A stretch of DNA of 64,000 nt. Source: Melioribacter roseus. Lineage in GTDB: Bacteria > Bacteroidota > Ignavibacteria > Ignavibacteriales > Melioribacteraceae. Location: positions 1 through 64,000 of the forward strand of contig DYHH01000016.1 of NCBI GenBank assembly GCA_020724265.1. The letters run 5' to 3'. How positions within the stretch are numbered: the stretch's first letter is position 1; every line of letters begins with the position of its first letter. This document shows positions 7,842 to 17,454 of this stretch, piece by piece. The notes below the pieces were generated by a model. That model made no database searches. It was not told the origin of the DNA and saw nothing but the letters and a program-made list of their open reading frames with translations. A program made the position numbers and the translations under genes.

Positions 7842-9665
7842 ATGAAAGCAGCAAAGTACTTCATATTGTCTCTTTTATTAACAACTTTAAGTGCTCAAGA
7901 AAAACTGCCTTTTACCTTTTTGCTTCATTCGAAACAAGCGGATTCTGTTTTTATTGCAGGAAGTTTTAACGATTGGTCGAGTTCTATTAACCCGTTGATT
8001 AAACAAAATGATTCTACCTGGTCGGTTACATTATATCTTAATCCGGGTTATTACTATTACAAGTTTGTAGTCAATAAGCAATGGATTCCTGATCCCGGCA
8101 ATGATTGGAAAATTAATGACGGAGGTAATAGCTTTAATTCAATTGTTAAAGTAGGAGATCCGCCGAAACCGATAAGAGAAAAACCTGAATTTCCATTTCC
8201 CAAACAACTTGTTCCAGAACCCATTTTAGAAAATGATAGACTTCTTATCGACTTGTATTATGCTGCATGGGAAATTGCCTGGAATAAAATTAAACGAGGA
8301 ACTTCTCAAAACGGCTTTGTTCAGTTTTATATGGATGAAGGTTTTGACGAACTGATTTATCAATGGGATACTATATTTATGGCGGCATTCGGAATGTATG
8401 CTTCTAATTTATTTCCCGCAATTCAATCATTGGATAATTTTTACAACAAGCAAAGAAACGATGGATACATCCAAAGAGTTTATTGGGAATCAAACGGGCA
8501 ACCGGTAAACGAACCCACAGTTGACGAACCAATGATTAACCCACCGCTTTTTGCTTGGATGGAATGGAGATATTATCAAATTACCGGTGATAAATCGCGA
8601 CTAAAAAAAGTACTTCCAAACATTATAAAGTATTATGATTGGATAAATAATAATCTGCGGGACTCTGTCGGGCAAGGTTTATACTACACAACTCAACTCG
8701 GCAGCGGAATGGATAATATTCCAAGACCTAATGTTGGTAAAGCAGGTTGGATTGATTTAACAGCACAAATGGCTCTTTCCGCAAAAATGATAATTAATAT
8801 ATCGGCTGAAGTTGGAGATAATAAAACCGTATTAAAATTTACTGATGAATATTCTCGAATATCAAATCTGCTTAATCAATTGTGCTGGGATGAAGATTCT
8901 CATTTTTACTATGACGTTAGGGAAGATGGGAATATAAGTAATGTAATGCACATCGGTGGATTTTGGACATTACTTTCCGAAACAGCAACAAGAGATAGAG
9001 CCGAAGCGTTGTTCAAACATCTTGCAAATCCCGATGAATTCTGGCGCCCGCATATGATTCCAGCTCTTGCCGCGAATCAACCGATGTATGATTCAAGCGG
9101 GCATTACTGGCTTGGTGGAGTTTGGGCACCGACAAACTATATGGTTATTAAAGGATTAGAAAAATACGGACAATATGATTTAGCCAATCAAATAGCAGAT
9201 AATCACATAAATAAGATTGCAGAAATATTTTTTGATTTTGAACCCGATGAAGAAAAAATTGCATTTGAAGAAAGATTCGGCGACGGTTATAAAACAATAT
9301 GGGAATGTTATTCTCCCGAATTTACCGAGCCGGCAACAAGATGGGATAATACATTTTATTCAAGACAAGACTTTGTAGGCTGGTCGGGTCTCGGTCCGGT
9401 TGCCTTGCTAATTGAAAACATAATCGGAATAGAAATGAATGTTCCGCAAAATCAAATTACCTGGCGAATAAATAGAACCGATAAACATGGAATTAAAAAT
9501 CTAAATTTCCTTGATGGTAAAGTTTCACTCCTTGTTGAAACAGTAGACGAGCTATTGTCTTTTAATATAAATTCCACACACACTTTTAACTTACAAATCA
9601 TTCATAATTTTCATACTATAAATCGCAAAATTAATGTCGGATCAAATTTATTTATAATTGAATAA
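7842..9665 (+). CDS. Secreted CBM48 + GH63/trehalase-like glycoside hydrolase
   Basis: After a signal peptide (1-18) comes a glycogen-binding E-set/CBM48 module (about 20-105: FIAGSFNDWSSS, YYYYKFVVNKQW). The rest is an (alpha/alpha)6 barrel like GH63/GH37 enzymes: WDTIFMAAFG, GSGMDNIPR (candidate general acid Asp), HYWLGGVWAPTN and TIWECYSPE (candidate base Glu). It should release glucose or mannose from alpha-glycosides in the periplasm or outside the cell. The exact linkage is not predictable. It sits between a T9SS protein and a TPR protein, with no other glycan genes nearby. Confidence 0.8.
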   Translation: MKAAKYFILSLLLTTLSAQEKLPFTFLLHSKQADSVFIAGSFNDWSSSINPLIKQNDSTWSVTLYLNPGYYYYKFVVNKQWIPDPGNDWKINDGGNSFNSIVKVGDPPKPIREKPEFPFPKQLVPEPILENDRLLIDLYYAAWEIAWNKIKRGTSQNGFVQFYMDEGFDELIYQWDTIFMAAFGMYASNLFPAIQSLDNFYNKQRNDGYIQRVYWESNGQPVNEPTVDEPMINPPLFAWMEWRYYQITGDKSRLKKVLPNIIKYYDWINNNLRDSVGQGLYYTTQLGSGMDNIPRPNVGKAGWIDLTAQMALSAKMIINISAEVGDNKTVLKFTDEYSRISNLLNQLCWDEDSHFYYDVREDGNISNVMHIGGFWTLLSETATRDRAEALFKHLANPDEFWRPHMIPALAANQPMYDSSGHYWLGGVWAPTNYMVIKGLEKYGQYDLANQIADNHINKIAEIFFDFEPDEEKIAFEERFGDGYKTIWECYSPEFTEPATRWDNTFYSRQDFVGWSGLGPVALLIENIIGIEMNVPQNQITWRINRTDKHGIKNLNFLDGKVSLLVETVDELLSFNINSTHTFNLQIIHNFHTINRKINVGSNLFIIE

Positions 9666-9747
9666 AAGCAGTAATAATTCTAAAATAACTAAGCAACTTT
9701 TCCTCTACCTATGCATCTTAACACACTCAAAACAATATTGGCGATAA

Positions 9748-11052
9748 ATGAAAAACATAGTAATTCTATTTGTATTTATTTCTGTAATAATTGCTCAGAC
9801 AAAATTAGAAGAAGCAAACAAGCTAATTTTGAAAAATAAATTTTCCGAAGCGGCTATAATTTTGAATGAGTACGTTAATATAAATCAAGATTCAGAAGCA
9901 TATCTAAAATTGGGAATCTGTTACAAAAATTTAATAAAGAATAATGAAGCTCTTATTTCGTTTCAAAAAGCGGACGAGCTCGATTCTAATAATATAGAAA
10001 TTCTGATTAACTTAGCTCAGCTTTACTCGATAATTGGATTTCTCGATAAATCAACAAGTACCTATGAACAAATAATAAGTTTAGATTCGCTGAATAGTTT
10101 TGCATTAATTAATCTTGCCAAATTATATCTTGACGCAAATCGGATTTATGATGCTAAAAAAATATACTATGCTTTATTCTTCGGCGACTCACTTAATAGC
10201 TATTATCATCGACAGTTGGCATATACATTTCAAAAAGAAAATAAAATAGATACGGCACTATATCATTATAAAAGATCGTTTAAATTAAACAACGCTGACA
10301 TATTTACCGTAAGTAATCTTGCAAAAATTTATTATCAAAAAGAACTGCCGGATTCCGCAATTGCTTTGATTGACAAGGGCTTGGAGGTATTCCATAATAA
10401 TACACAACTGCTGAAACTAAAAAGCGATATTTACTTTTCTTTAAGAAATTATTCCGGTGCAGTCAATGCAATTGTAAGACTTATTGCAAATGGAGACGAA
10501 TCGGCACAGCTATACCAACGATTAGGTATTTGTTATTATCAAATAGCAGTTGAAAATTTTGTCGGTGAAGCACAAGAACAAAAACTTGAATCAGCAATTG
10601 AAGCATTAAATAAATCCACGGCAATGGATTCAACACAAAGTTTAACCGAACTTTATTTGGGTATGACATTAAAAGAATTGGAAAGAAACGAAGATGCGCT
10701 TATTCATTTCGGCAAGTCATTGGATTTGATTTATCCAAAATTTACCTCGGCAATTTATACGAATATGGCAATAGCAAATAACAGAATTGGTAATCATGCA
10801 GAAGCAATTCGAAATTTTAAGTCTGCGATGAAGTTCGACAAAAGTAACCCAAATTATTTTTACTACTTAGCATCTACTTATGACCAATACTATAGTGATA
10901 AAATTGTGCCGTTGTTGTATTATCAATTGTTTGTTGAACAAGGCAACTCACTTGAGCCGTCAATTCTAAATTATGCACGTAAACGAATTGAAGAATTAAA
11001 AGAAAAAGTTCATTTTCAAAATGGTTCGGCTAATAAGTTAAGCGGACTATAA
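9748..11052 (+). CDS. Exported TPR-repeat protein
   Basis: A short signal peptide (MKNIVILFVFISVIIAQ) precedes about ten tetratricopeptide repeats over residues 18-425, with typical NNEALISFQKADELDSNN and NHAEAIRNFKSAMKFDKSNP units. TPR arrays mediate protein binding; in this group such proteins often serve as gliding, secretion or cell-envelope scaffolds. No catalytic domain is visible. It stands alone between the hydrolase and mnmE. Confidence 0.8.
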   Translation: MKNIVILFVFISVIIAQTKLEEANKLILKNKFSEAAIILNEYVNINQDSEAYLKLGICYKNLIKNNEALISFQKADELDSNNIEILINLAQLYSIIGFLDKSTSTYEQIISLDSLNSFALINLAKLYLDANRIYDAKKIYYALFFGDSLNSYYHRQLAYTFQKENKIDTALYHYKRSFKLNNADIFTVSNLAKIYYQKELPDSAIALIDKGLEVFHNNTQLLKLKSDIYFSLRNYSGAVNAIVRLIANGDESAQLYQRLGICYYQIAVENFVGEAQEQKLESAIEALNKSTAMDSTQSLTELYLGMTLKELERNEDALIHFGKSLDLIYPKFTSAIYTNMAIANNRIGNHAEAIRNFKSAMKFDKSNPNYFYYLASTYDQYYSDKIVPLLYYQLFVEQGNSLEPSILNYARKRIEELKEKVHFQNGSANKLSGL

Positions 11053-11167
11053 TATCTCAAATTGTATTTTTTGTTAATTTTAAAATTGATTCATACACTT
11101 CTTGATTAAACAATCCCCCGATTATTACCGTAACTCATTTTATACAAACAACTTACGAGAATTTCTT

Positions 11168-11199
11168 TTTGCTATTACCTGAAATTATCTGTATATTTG
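11168..11199 (+). promoter_or_regulatory. Bacteroidota-type promoter of mnmE
   Basis: TTTG (11168-11171) and TATATTTG (11192-11199) are 20 bp apart and fit the -33 TTG / -7 TAnnTTTG promoter of the Bacteroidota primary sigma factor. Transcription would start a few bases after 11199. The TTG at 11197 therefore cannot be the mnmE start codon, and a start at 11233 is favoured. Confidence 0.55.
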
Positions 11200-11232
11200 C
11201 AGCTTATTTTTTCAATTATAACGCAGAAAGAA

Positions 11233-12597
11233 TTGACAGAGTATTTGCAAAATAGCGAAGATACTATAGTAGCCTTAGCAACACCTGCAGGAGTCGGTGC
11301 AATTTCCGTAATTCGGGTCAGCGGTCCAAAAAGCATTGAAGTCGTCGATTCAATATTCGAAGGGAACGGTAGAATAATTAATGCAAAGACTCACACAATT
11401 CATTACGGAAAGATAAAATATGCCAATGAAGTTATTGACGATGTTTTGGTTTCGGTTTTTCGTGAACCGAATTCTTATACCGGTGAAGATTCAATTGAGA
11501 TAAGCACCCACGGAAGTCAACTAATCGTTCAAAAAATAATTGAATCATTTTTAGAGAAAGACGTAAGATTAGCCGAACCCGGCGAATTTACAAAACGTGC
11601 TTTTCTAAACGGCAGAATGGATCTTGCACAAGCAGAAGCCGTTGTTGATATCATTAATTCCAGAACAGAAGCATCATTAAGAGGTGCCAGAAATCAGCTT
11701 GACGGAATTTTATCGGCTAAAGTTGACTCTTTGCGGGAAATGTTAATTAACTCATCGTCTATGCTGGAATTGGAATTAGACTTTGCCGAAGAAGATTTGG
11801 AATTCCTACCGAAAGAAAAAGTTATTGAAAGAATTGATGAAATCGTTATTGAAATCGATGAATTATTAAAAACATACGCATTCGGAAAAGTTATTAGAGA
11901 CGGTGTAAATGTGGCTCTTGTTGGAAAACCCAATGTCGGTAAATCGTCATTATTAAATTATTTGCTAAAAGAATCGCGTGCGATTGTGAGCGAAATTCCC
12001 GGAACAACCCGTGATGTAATTCGTGAAGAATTTTCTTTGGATGGAATTTTATTCAGACTTTTTGATACCGCAGGAATTCGTTTAACCGAAGATGTAATTG
12101 AAAAAGAAGGGGTCTTTAGAAGTCGTGATGCAGTTAAGAATGCAGATGTGGTTTTATTTCTTAATGACATTATTGATGGATTTGCGAATGATTTATACAA
12201 GGAATTAAAACAGCTCATTAAGGAAGATAAGATTCTAATAACAGTGAATAAAATAGATTTACTACATGATCATATAATTGAATGTGATGTACAAATCTCT
12301 GCGAAAACGGGGGAGGGAATAGAATCGCTTTTCAAAGCAATGAAACAAAAGGCAATCGGTTCTGAAAATTACAGCGAAAAAGGAGCAATAGTATCAAATT
12401 TACGGCATTTTAACGCACTTAAAAAGGCAAAACAGCATCTTGTGCAAGCAAAAGAATCGGTTCAAAACGGAATGAGTGGTGAATTTATTGCGGTTGACCT
12501 TAGAAATGCAGAAAGTTCACTTGGCGAGATTATCGGGAAAGTTACAACAGATGATATTCTTAACAATATCTTCGCAAAATTTTGTATTGGGAAGTAA
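11233..12597 (+). CDS. mnmE: tRNA modification GTPase MnmE
   Basis: MnmE, with MnmG, makes the 5-carboxymethylaminomethyl group on wobble uridine 34. The N-terminal folate-binding domain begins DTIVALATPAGVGAISVIR. The G domain has G1 GKPNVGKSSLL, G2/G3 PGTTRD and DTAG, and G4 NKID. The C-terminal FCIGK carries the conserved catalytic Cys. The longest frame begins at 11197, but a promoter overlaps it; the TTG at 11233 gives 454 residues, a normal length. No ATG is available near the start. It is followed by parS-like sites and mnmG. Confidence 0.93.
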   Translation: MTEYLQNSEDTIVALATPAGVGAISVIRVSGPKSIEVVDSIFEGNGRIINAKTHTIHYGKIKYANEVIDDVLVSVFREPNSYTGEDSIEISTHGSQLIVQKIIESFLEKDVRLAEPGEFTKRAFLNGRMDLAQAEAVVDIINSRTEASLRGARNQLDGILSAKVDSLREMLINSSSMLELELDFAEEDLEFLPKEKVIERIDEIVIEIDELLKTYAFGKVIRDGVNVALVGKPNVGKSSLLNYLLKESRAIVSEIPGTTRDVIREEFSLDGILFRLFDTAGIRLTEDVIEKEGVFRSRDAVKNADVVLFLNDIIDGFANDLYKELKQLIKEDKILITVNKIDLLHDHIIECDVQISAKTGEGIESLFKAMKQKAIGSENYSEKGAIVSNLRHFNALKKAKQHLVQAKESVQNGMSGEFIAVDLRNAESSLGEIIGKVTTDDILNNIFAKFCIGK

Positions 12598-12615
12598 AAT
12601 CCCAGTTTTTTGACA

Positions 12616-12631
12616 AGTTTCACGTGAAACA
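12616..12631. promoter_or_regulatory. parS-like ParB binding site 1
   Basis: The 16 bases AGTTTCACGTGAAACA match the parS consensus TGTTTCACGTGAAACA at 15 positions. Its inner 14 bp (12617-12630) are a perfect palindrome. ParB clamps load at such sites and ParA then segregates the origin region. A location between mnmE and mnmG fits the classical origin-proximal gene order. Confidence 0.85.
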
Positions 12632-12642
12632 ATCCCAAAAGT

Positions 12643-12679
12643 AACCTTCGAGGTTGCAATGCCTGTAACCTCGAAGGTT
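12643..12679. repeat. Inverted repeat (hairpin) between two parS sites
   Basis: The arms 12643-12658 and 12664-12679 pair at 15 of 16 positions around a 5-bp spacer; the cores read AACCTTCGAGGTT and AACCTCGAAGGTT. It lies almost midway between the two parS-like palindromes, so the whole 94-bp gap has mirror-like symmetry. There is no T-tract, so it is not a simple terminator. It could be a cruciform, an RNA hairpin between mnmE and mnmG, or a small palindromic repeat element. Confidence 0.7.
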
Positions 12680-12693
12680 GCTCTGATACTTTC

Positions 12694-12709
12694 TGTTTCA
12701 CGTGAAACT
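12694..12709. promoter_or_regulatory. parS-like ParB binding site 2
   Basis: The 16 bases TGTTTCACGTGAAACT match the parS consensus at 15 positions, with a perfect 14-bp palindromic core at 12695-12708. Its centre is 78 bp from that of the first site. It ends 36 bp before the mnmG start codon. Confidence 0.85.
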
Positions 12710-12745
12710 TTATAAAAAGTTCGAAAAGAAAGGAAATTCAAATAA

Positions 12746-14623
12746 ATGTATTTTGATTTAATAGTAGTTGGGGGTGGACATGCCGGAATTGAAGCCGCTC
12801 ATGCAGCGGCAAAAATGGGAGTTTCGGTTGGTGTCGTAACTATGGACAAATCCGCCTTCGGAAGAATGTCATGCAATCCCGCAATCGGTGGAAGTGCTAA
12901 AGGACATCTCGTTCATGAAATTGATGCACTCGGTGGGATTATGGGGCAAATTGCAGATCGAAGTGGAATTCAGTTTCGTATTTTGAATAGATCTAAAGGT
13001 CCAGCGGTTTGGGCGGGAAGATGTCAATCCGATAGAAAACTTTATTCGGTTGAAGCCAGCAAAATTATTTCCTCGACAGAAAATATAACCATCGTTGAGG
13101 ATTCTGTTATCGAGGCAATTGAAGAAGATAGGAAAATTGTCGGTGTCCGCACTTTAAAAGGAAATGAAATTAGCTGTAAAGCATTGATTGTTTGTTCAGG
13201 TACATTCCTTAATGGATTAATGCATACAGGTTTGAATGCTACAAAAGGAGGTCGGTTTGGTGAACAGCCGGCAATTGGATTAACAGAATCTCTTATAAAA
13301 ATGGGATTTGAAGCCGGAAGGTTAAAAACCGGGACTCCGCCAAGACTCAAACTTGAGTCAATAAATTATGAAATTTTAGAAGAACAGCCGGGTGATGAAA
13401 ACCCTCAACCGTTTTCAAGGAGAACTGATAGGAGTAAATTTCCCTTTCTTCCGCAAGTTAGCTGCTGGTTAACTAAAACAGACAGCTCGGTTCATCAAAT
13501 TTTAGAAAAAGGTTTCGACCGTTCACCGATGTTTCGTGGATTAATTAACGGCGTCGGTCCTCGATATTGTCCTTCTATTGAAGACAAAATTGTTAGGTTC
13601 GCAGATAAACCTAATCATCAAATATTTCTTGAACCGGAAGGATTGGATTCGGATTTGATTTACGTAAATGGATTTTCAACTTCTTTACCCGAAGAAATTC
13701 AAAGAGAAGCAATTGCAAAAATACCGGGATTAGAAAACGCCGAAATGGTTCGCCCCGGTTATGCTGTTGAATATGACTATTTGCCGCCATATCAAATTGA
13801 TCTTACTTTGGAAACGAAGTTAATTAAGGGACTTTACTTTGCCGGACAAATAAACGGGACTTCCGGTTATGAAGAAGCTGCCGGACAAGGGTTGATTGCC
13901 GGAATAAATGCTGCTTTAAAAATATTAGGTAGAAAAGATGAATTCGTACTCAAAAGAAGCGATGCTTATATCGGTGTATTGATTGATGACCTTGTCGGTA
14001 AATCTACGGATGAACCTTATAGAATGTTTACATCAAGAGCGGAACATAGATTGTTACTCAGGCAAGACAACGCAGATAGAAGATTGTATGAGTTTGGACA
14101 TCGCTTTGGTTTAATATCCGACAATGAATTGAAGGAAATGAAAGAAAGAGAAGTTCTAATCACAAAAAGCAAAGACTTATTTGATGAAATAAAATTCAAG
14201 CCGGACGAGATAAATAATTTGCTTGAATCAAAGGCAACAAATCTTATTGATAATGCCGAGCCGGTTAGCAAGTTGACAAAACGACCGGAGTTAAATTTGA
14301 GAGATCTTTTACAGGAACTTGATCTCGAAAAATATCCTCTCGTTAATTCTTTACTGGCAAATGAAAAAGCTCTTGAGCAAGTTGAAATCGAATTGAAGTA
14401 TGAAGGATACATTCAGCGGCAGCAAGATCTAATCAAAAAAATGGAGAAGTTGGAAGAAGTTAAAATTCCAGAAAGTTTTGACTTTTTGAAATTAAAAACT
14501 ATATCTAATGAATCAAAAGAGAAACTTCATAAAGTTCGTCCACGTTCAATCGGTCAAGCTTCACGAATTTCGGGTGTTTCTCCATCTGATATTTCCATAT
14601 TATTAGTATATTTGAAGAATTAA
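12746..14623 (+). CDS. mnmG: tRNA uridine-34 carboxymethylaminomethyl synthase MnmG (GidA)
   Basis: This 625-residue FAD enzyme is the partner of MnmE. The N-terminal Rossmann motif is VVGGGHAGIEAA; the family signature GRMSCNPAIGGSAKGHL follows. A second conserved block reads GYEEAAGQGLIAGINAA, and the C-terminal helical domain ends with RISGVSPSDISILL. Length and motifs are complete. The start ATG is preceded by GAAAGGAAA. It forms a cluster with mnmE and rsmG. Confidence 0.97.
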   Translation: MYFDLIVVGGGHAGIEAAHAAAKMGVSVGVVTMDKSAFGRMSCNPAIGGSAKGHLVHEIDALGGIMGQIADRSGIQFRILNRSKGPAVWAGRCQSDRKLYSVEASKIISSTENITIVEDSVIEAIEEDRKIVGVRTLKGNEISCKALIVCSGTFLNGLMHTGLNATKGGRFGEQPAIGLTESLIKMGFEAGRLKTGTPPRLKLESINYEILEEQPGDENPQPFSRRTDRSKFPFLPQVSCWLTKTDSSVHQILEKGFDRSPMFRGLINGVGPRYCPSIEDKIVRFADKPNHQIFLEPEGLDSDLIYVNGFSTSLPEEIQREAIAKIPGLENAEMVRPGYAVEYDYLPPYQIDLTLETKLIKGLYFAGQINGTSGYEEAAGQGLIAGINAALKILGRKDEFVLKRSDAYIGVLIDDLVGKSTDEPYRMFTSRAEHRLLLRQDNADRRLYEFGHRFGLISDNELKEMKEREVLITKSKDLFDEIKFKPDEINNLLESKATNLIDNAEPVSKLTKRPELNLRDLLQELDLEKYPLVNSLLANEKALEQVEIELKYEGYIQRQQDLIKKMEKLEEVKIPESFDFLKLKTISNESKEKLHKVRPRSIGQASRISGVSPSDISILLVYLKN

Positions 14624-14640
14624 TTTTTGGGAGTTCTGAA

Positions 14641-15321
14641 TTGGATCAACAAGAACAATATCTACTTGAATTAAGACAATTCTTTTGGGAAAACGGCATA
14701 ACTCCGGATGAATATCAACTTGAAAGAATGGCTCATTTTGCCGAACTTGTTCTCAAAAAAAATCAAAAAGTCAATCTTATTTCAAGACGTGATGAGAAGA
14801 ATATAATTGAAAATCACATATTCATTTCTGCATTTATTTCAGAATTTATTCCGCAGAAGTTAAATTACTTTTTAGATATAGGTACCGGTGGTGGATTTCC
14901 GGGAATTCCTTTGGCAATTACTCGACCGATGCTACGAGGTGTTCTTGCCGATTCAACTGCAAAAAAAATTGAAGCAGTCGAAGAATTTATTAATAAGTTA
15001 AAACTCAGCAATGTTGTTGCAGAAAACAATCGTGTTGAATCTCCCGAGTTCAAAGAAAAATATGCAAACAAATTTGATCTAGTTGTAAGCCGCGGTACAG
15101 TTCCATTAATTATTCTATTTCGTTATTCAATTCCATTAATTAAAGAGAAGGCATATCTTATCGCAGTAAAAGGCGGAAATCTAGAGGAAGAATACAAAAC
15201 AGCTGAATTGAAATACAAATCCTACATTAAGAAATCAACAATTTTCGAACTAGCTTACAAACCGACAAACATAAAAAACAAGAAAGGAAAGAAGTTAGTC
15301 TTTCTTGAATTAAGCAAATAA
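14641..15321 (+). CDS. rsmG: 16S rRNA (guanine-527-N7) methyltransferase RsmG (GidB)
   Basis: The 226-residue class I methyltransferase methylates G527 of 16S rRNA using SAM. It shows LDIGTGGGFPGIPLAI (SAM site), NLISRRDEKNIIENHI in the N-terminal domain and DLVVSRGTVPL. The start is a TTG at 14641 behind GGGAG. It lies 17 bp after mnmG, so both are probably co-transcribed, and the operon ends at the terminator just downstream. Confidence 0.95.
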   Translation: MDQQEQYLLELRQFFWENGITPDEYQLERMAHFAELVLKKNQKVNLISRRDEKNIIENHIFISAFISEFIPQKLNYFLDIGTGGGFPGIPLAITRPMLRGVLADSTAKKIEAVEEFINKLKLSNVVAENNRVESPEFKEKYANKFDLVVSRGTVPLIILFRYSIPLIKEKAYLIAVKGGNLEEEYKTAELKYKSYIKKSTIFELAYKPTNIKNKKGKKLVFLELSK

Positions 15322-15333
15322 TTATTCTATTTA

Positions 15334-15362
15334 AAACCGCTTTTTGTATAAGCGGTTTTTTT
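15334..15362 (+). terminator. Intrinsic terminator of the mnmG-rsmG operon
   Basis: A 9-bp stem, AAACCGCTT (15334-15342) with AAGCGGTTT (15350-15358), is followed by a run of T to 15362. It lies 13 bp after the rsmG stop codon. Confidence 0.88.
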
Positions 15363-15449
15363 GTACTTAATTCTTCCTAAAACCTTTATTACTCTTTTAT
15401 TATATTTGACAACTCAAATAAAGAACTATTACTTAAAAAAGGAACAGTT

Positions 15450-16190
15450 ATGAACTATTATAAAATAATTTTATTTGTTGTAATAACCGGTTTGTTGTTT
15501 GTCGGCTGCTCTGATGATAAGAAAGAAGATTTATCAAAGCAATCAGCTCAACCGGGAATGTCGAGTCAAACTCATAAAGTGGTAGTAAAAGATATTCTTC
15601 AAGCAAATGCCTATACTTATCTTCTAGTTGATGAACTTGGTGATGATGTATGGCTCGCTGTAACAAGAAGAGATAACGTTGAAAAAGGAATGACTTTGTA
15701 TTATGACGATGCAATGGAGATGACAAACTTTTACAGTACTGACTTAGATAGAACATTTGAATCGGTTTTGTTTGTGCAAACAATCGGAGATCAACCATTG
15801 ACGGTTAACCCAGGTATGGGCGGAATGATGCCGCATTCAAACGTTAAACCCGAAGCTGATGCAAACATTTCAGTTAAACCCGCGGAGGGGGGAGTTACCA
15901 TTGCACAACTTTTTGAAAACAAAAAATCTTACGAAGGAAAATCAGTTAAGATTAGAGCGAAGGTTGTAAAAGTTAATTTGGGAATCATGGGTCGCAACTG
16001 GATACATATTCAAGACGGAACCGGTGACGGAAGCAATTATGATTTAACCGTTACATCAAACGATAACGCACGGGTCGGTGAAGTTGTTGTTGTGGAAGGA
16101 TTTGTTACTCTCGATAAAGATTTCGGATCCGGATATAAGTATGATATGATTTTAGAAGACTCAAAAGTTATTCCGGAAACAACATTGTAA
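15450..16190 (+). CDS. Lipoprotein with OB-fold domain
   Basis: A lipoprotein signal peptide ends in the lipobox LLFVGC at residues 15-20, followed by SDDKKED, an acidic stretch like surface-export signals in Bacteroidota. Residues about 135-240 form an OB-fold nucleic-acid-binding-like module (SVKIRAKVVKVNLGIMGRNW, HIQDGTGDGSNYDLTVTS, GEVVVVEGFVTLDKDFGSGY). The first half looks like a shorter, related module. The GGMGGMM-type linker around 125 is flexible. Function unknown; probably periplasmic or surface. A TATATTTG -7 box lies at 15401-15408. Confidence 0.7.
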   Translation: MNYYKIILFVVITGLLFVGCSDDKKEDLSKQSAQPGMSSQTHKVVVKDILQANAYTYLLVDELGDDVWLAVTRRDNVEKGMTLYYDDAMEMTNFYSTDLDRTFESVLFVQTIGDQPLTVNPGMGGMMPHSNVKPEADANISVKPAEGGVTIAQLFENKKSYEGKSVKIRAKVVKVNLGIMGRNWIHIQDGTGDGSNYDLTVTSNDNARVGEVVVVEGFVTLDKDFGSGYKYDMILEDSKVIPETTL

Positions 16191-16197
16191 TTTTTTT

Positions 16198-16240
16198 GAT
16201 GCTGTTTCATTTTAATTTATTTGAAACAGCATCAACTTTT
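16198..16240 (+). terminator. Intrinsic terminator after the OB-fold lipoprotein
   Basis: GATGCTGTTTCA (16198-16209) pairs perfectly with TGAAACAGCATC (16222-16233), and a T-rich tract follows. It lies just after the lipoprotein stop and before the methyltransferase gene. Confidence 0.88.
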
Positions 16241-16304
16241 TTTTCTGCCAATAATTTACCAACCGAATCTTTTCGTTATCTTTCATTCCTATAAAGAAAT
16301 TATT

Positions 16305-17444
16305 ATGTATAATTACCAAAAATCCAATAGATACTTTGCTCAAGTTGCCGATGATATAAAAGATATAACAAGTGTTGAATTAGAAAAACTTGGCGCAAAC
16401 GATGTAAAGGAAGCATACAAAGGTGTCTATTTTAACGCATCGCAAAAAGTTTTATATAAAGTTAATCTTCATTCAGCACTAATTAATCGTGTACTTGCTC
16501 CATTATATTCGTTTGATTGCCATTCCGAAAATTATCTTTACAAAACAGCATACGATATTGAATGGGAAAAACTTTTTTCATCCGATGAAACATTTGCGGT
16601 TTTTGCGTCTACCATTAATAGTAATATTAATCACTCCAAATTTGCCGCACTGAAACTAAAAGATGCAATTGTTGATCGTTTCAGAAATAAAAAAGGCAAG
16701 AGACCAAATGTTGATACACGAAACCCTGATGTTTGGTTTAATCTATTTATTGAAAATAACTTTGCGGTAATAAGTTTAGATGCTTCGGGCGGTTCGCTGC
16801 ATCGAAGAGGTTATAGAAAAGAATCCGTTGAAGCGCCGATGATTGAAACACTCGCGGCATCTATAATAAAAATTTCGGGTTGGGATGGAACTACAGAGTT
16901 ATATGATCCTTTCTGCGGCTCGGGTACAATTCTTTGTGAAGCTTATCTTCATGCTACAAATACACCACCGTCAATTTATAAAAAGAAATTCGGTTTTGAA
17001 AAACTTCCCGACTTCAATCCGAAATTGTGGAAAGAGATAAAGGAAACGGCAAGAAAAAATATTGCACTAATAAAACCGGGGTTAATAAGTGGAAGCGATG
17101 TCTCAAAAGAAGCAATTAAAGCGGCACAAATTAATTGTAATGAAATTGATAAGAACAAATCCATTCGATTAAGACAAACAAATGTTTTCGATATAAAAGA
17201 ACTAAATGAAAAAACAATAATTTGTAATCCGCCGTTTGGTATTAGATTAAAGAGTAATCAAGATTTATCGGATTTCTACAAACAATTTGGTGATTTCCTA
17301 AAACAGAAATGCAAGGGATCAGCAGCTTACGTTTACTTTGGTGATCGAGAATATATAAAGAGAATCGGGTTGCGTACATCAATGAAACGTCCGCTTCAAA
17401 ATGGCGGACTCGATGGCAGGCTTGTTAAGTTTGAGCTGTATTGA
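16305..17444 (+). CDS. THUMP-domain RNA methyltransferase (RlmL-type, UPF0020)
   Basis: An N-terminal THUMP domain (about 1-160) precedes a class I methyltransferase with DPFCGSGTILCEAYLHA (SAM site) and the base-flipping motif IICNPPFGIRL. This is the layout of the RlmL half of E. coli RlmKL, which makes m2G2445 in 23S rRNA; the RlmK half is absent. I begin at the ATG 16305. A longer frame from 16221 starts inside the upstream terminator hairpin and is not credible. At 379 residues it matches stand-alone homologues. Confidence 0.88.
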   Translation: MYNYQKSNRYFAQVADDIKDITSVELEKLGANDVKEAYKGVYFNASQKVLYKVNLHSALINRVLAPLYSFDCHSENYLYKTAYDIEWEKLFSSDETFAVFASTINSNINHSKFAALKLKDAIVDRFRNKKGKRPNVDTRNPDVWFNLFIENNFAVISLDASGGSLHRRGYRKESVEAPMIETLAASIIKISGWDGTTELYDPFCGSGTILCEAYLHATNTPPSIYKKKFGFEKLPDFNPKLWKEIKETARKNIALIKPGLISGSDVSKEAIKAAQINCNEIDKNKSIRLRQTNVFDIKELNEKTIICNPPFGIRLKSNQDLSDFYKQFGDFLKQKCKGSAAYVYFGDREYIKRIGLRTSMKRPLQNGGLDGRLVKFELY

Positions 17445-17454
17445 GCAATTATAA

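Noticed and set aside
11197-11232. TTG at 11197 as mnmE start
   Set aside because: It lies within the -7 promoter element and would give an unusual N-terminal tail.
16221-16304. N-terminal extension of the RlmL-type methyltransferase (start at 16221)
   Set aside because: This start is inside the strong terminator hairpin at 16198-16240, and the added residues do not resemble a THUMP domain. The ATG at 16305 is preferred.
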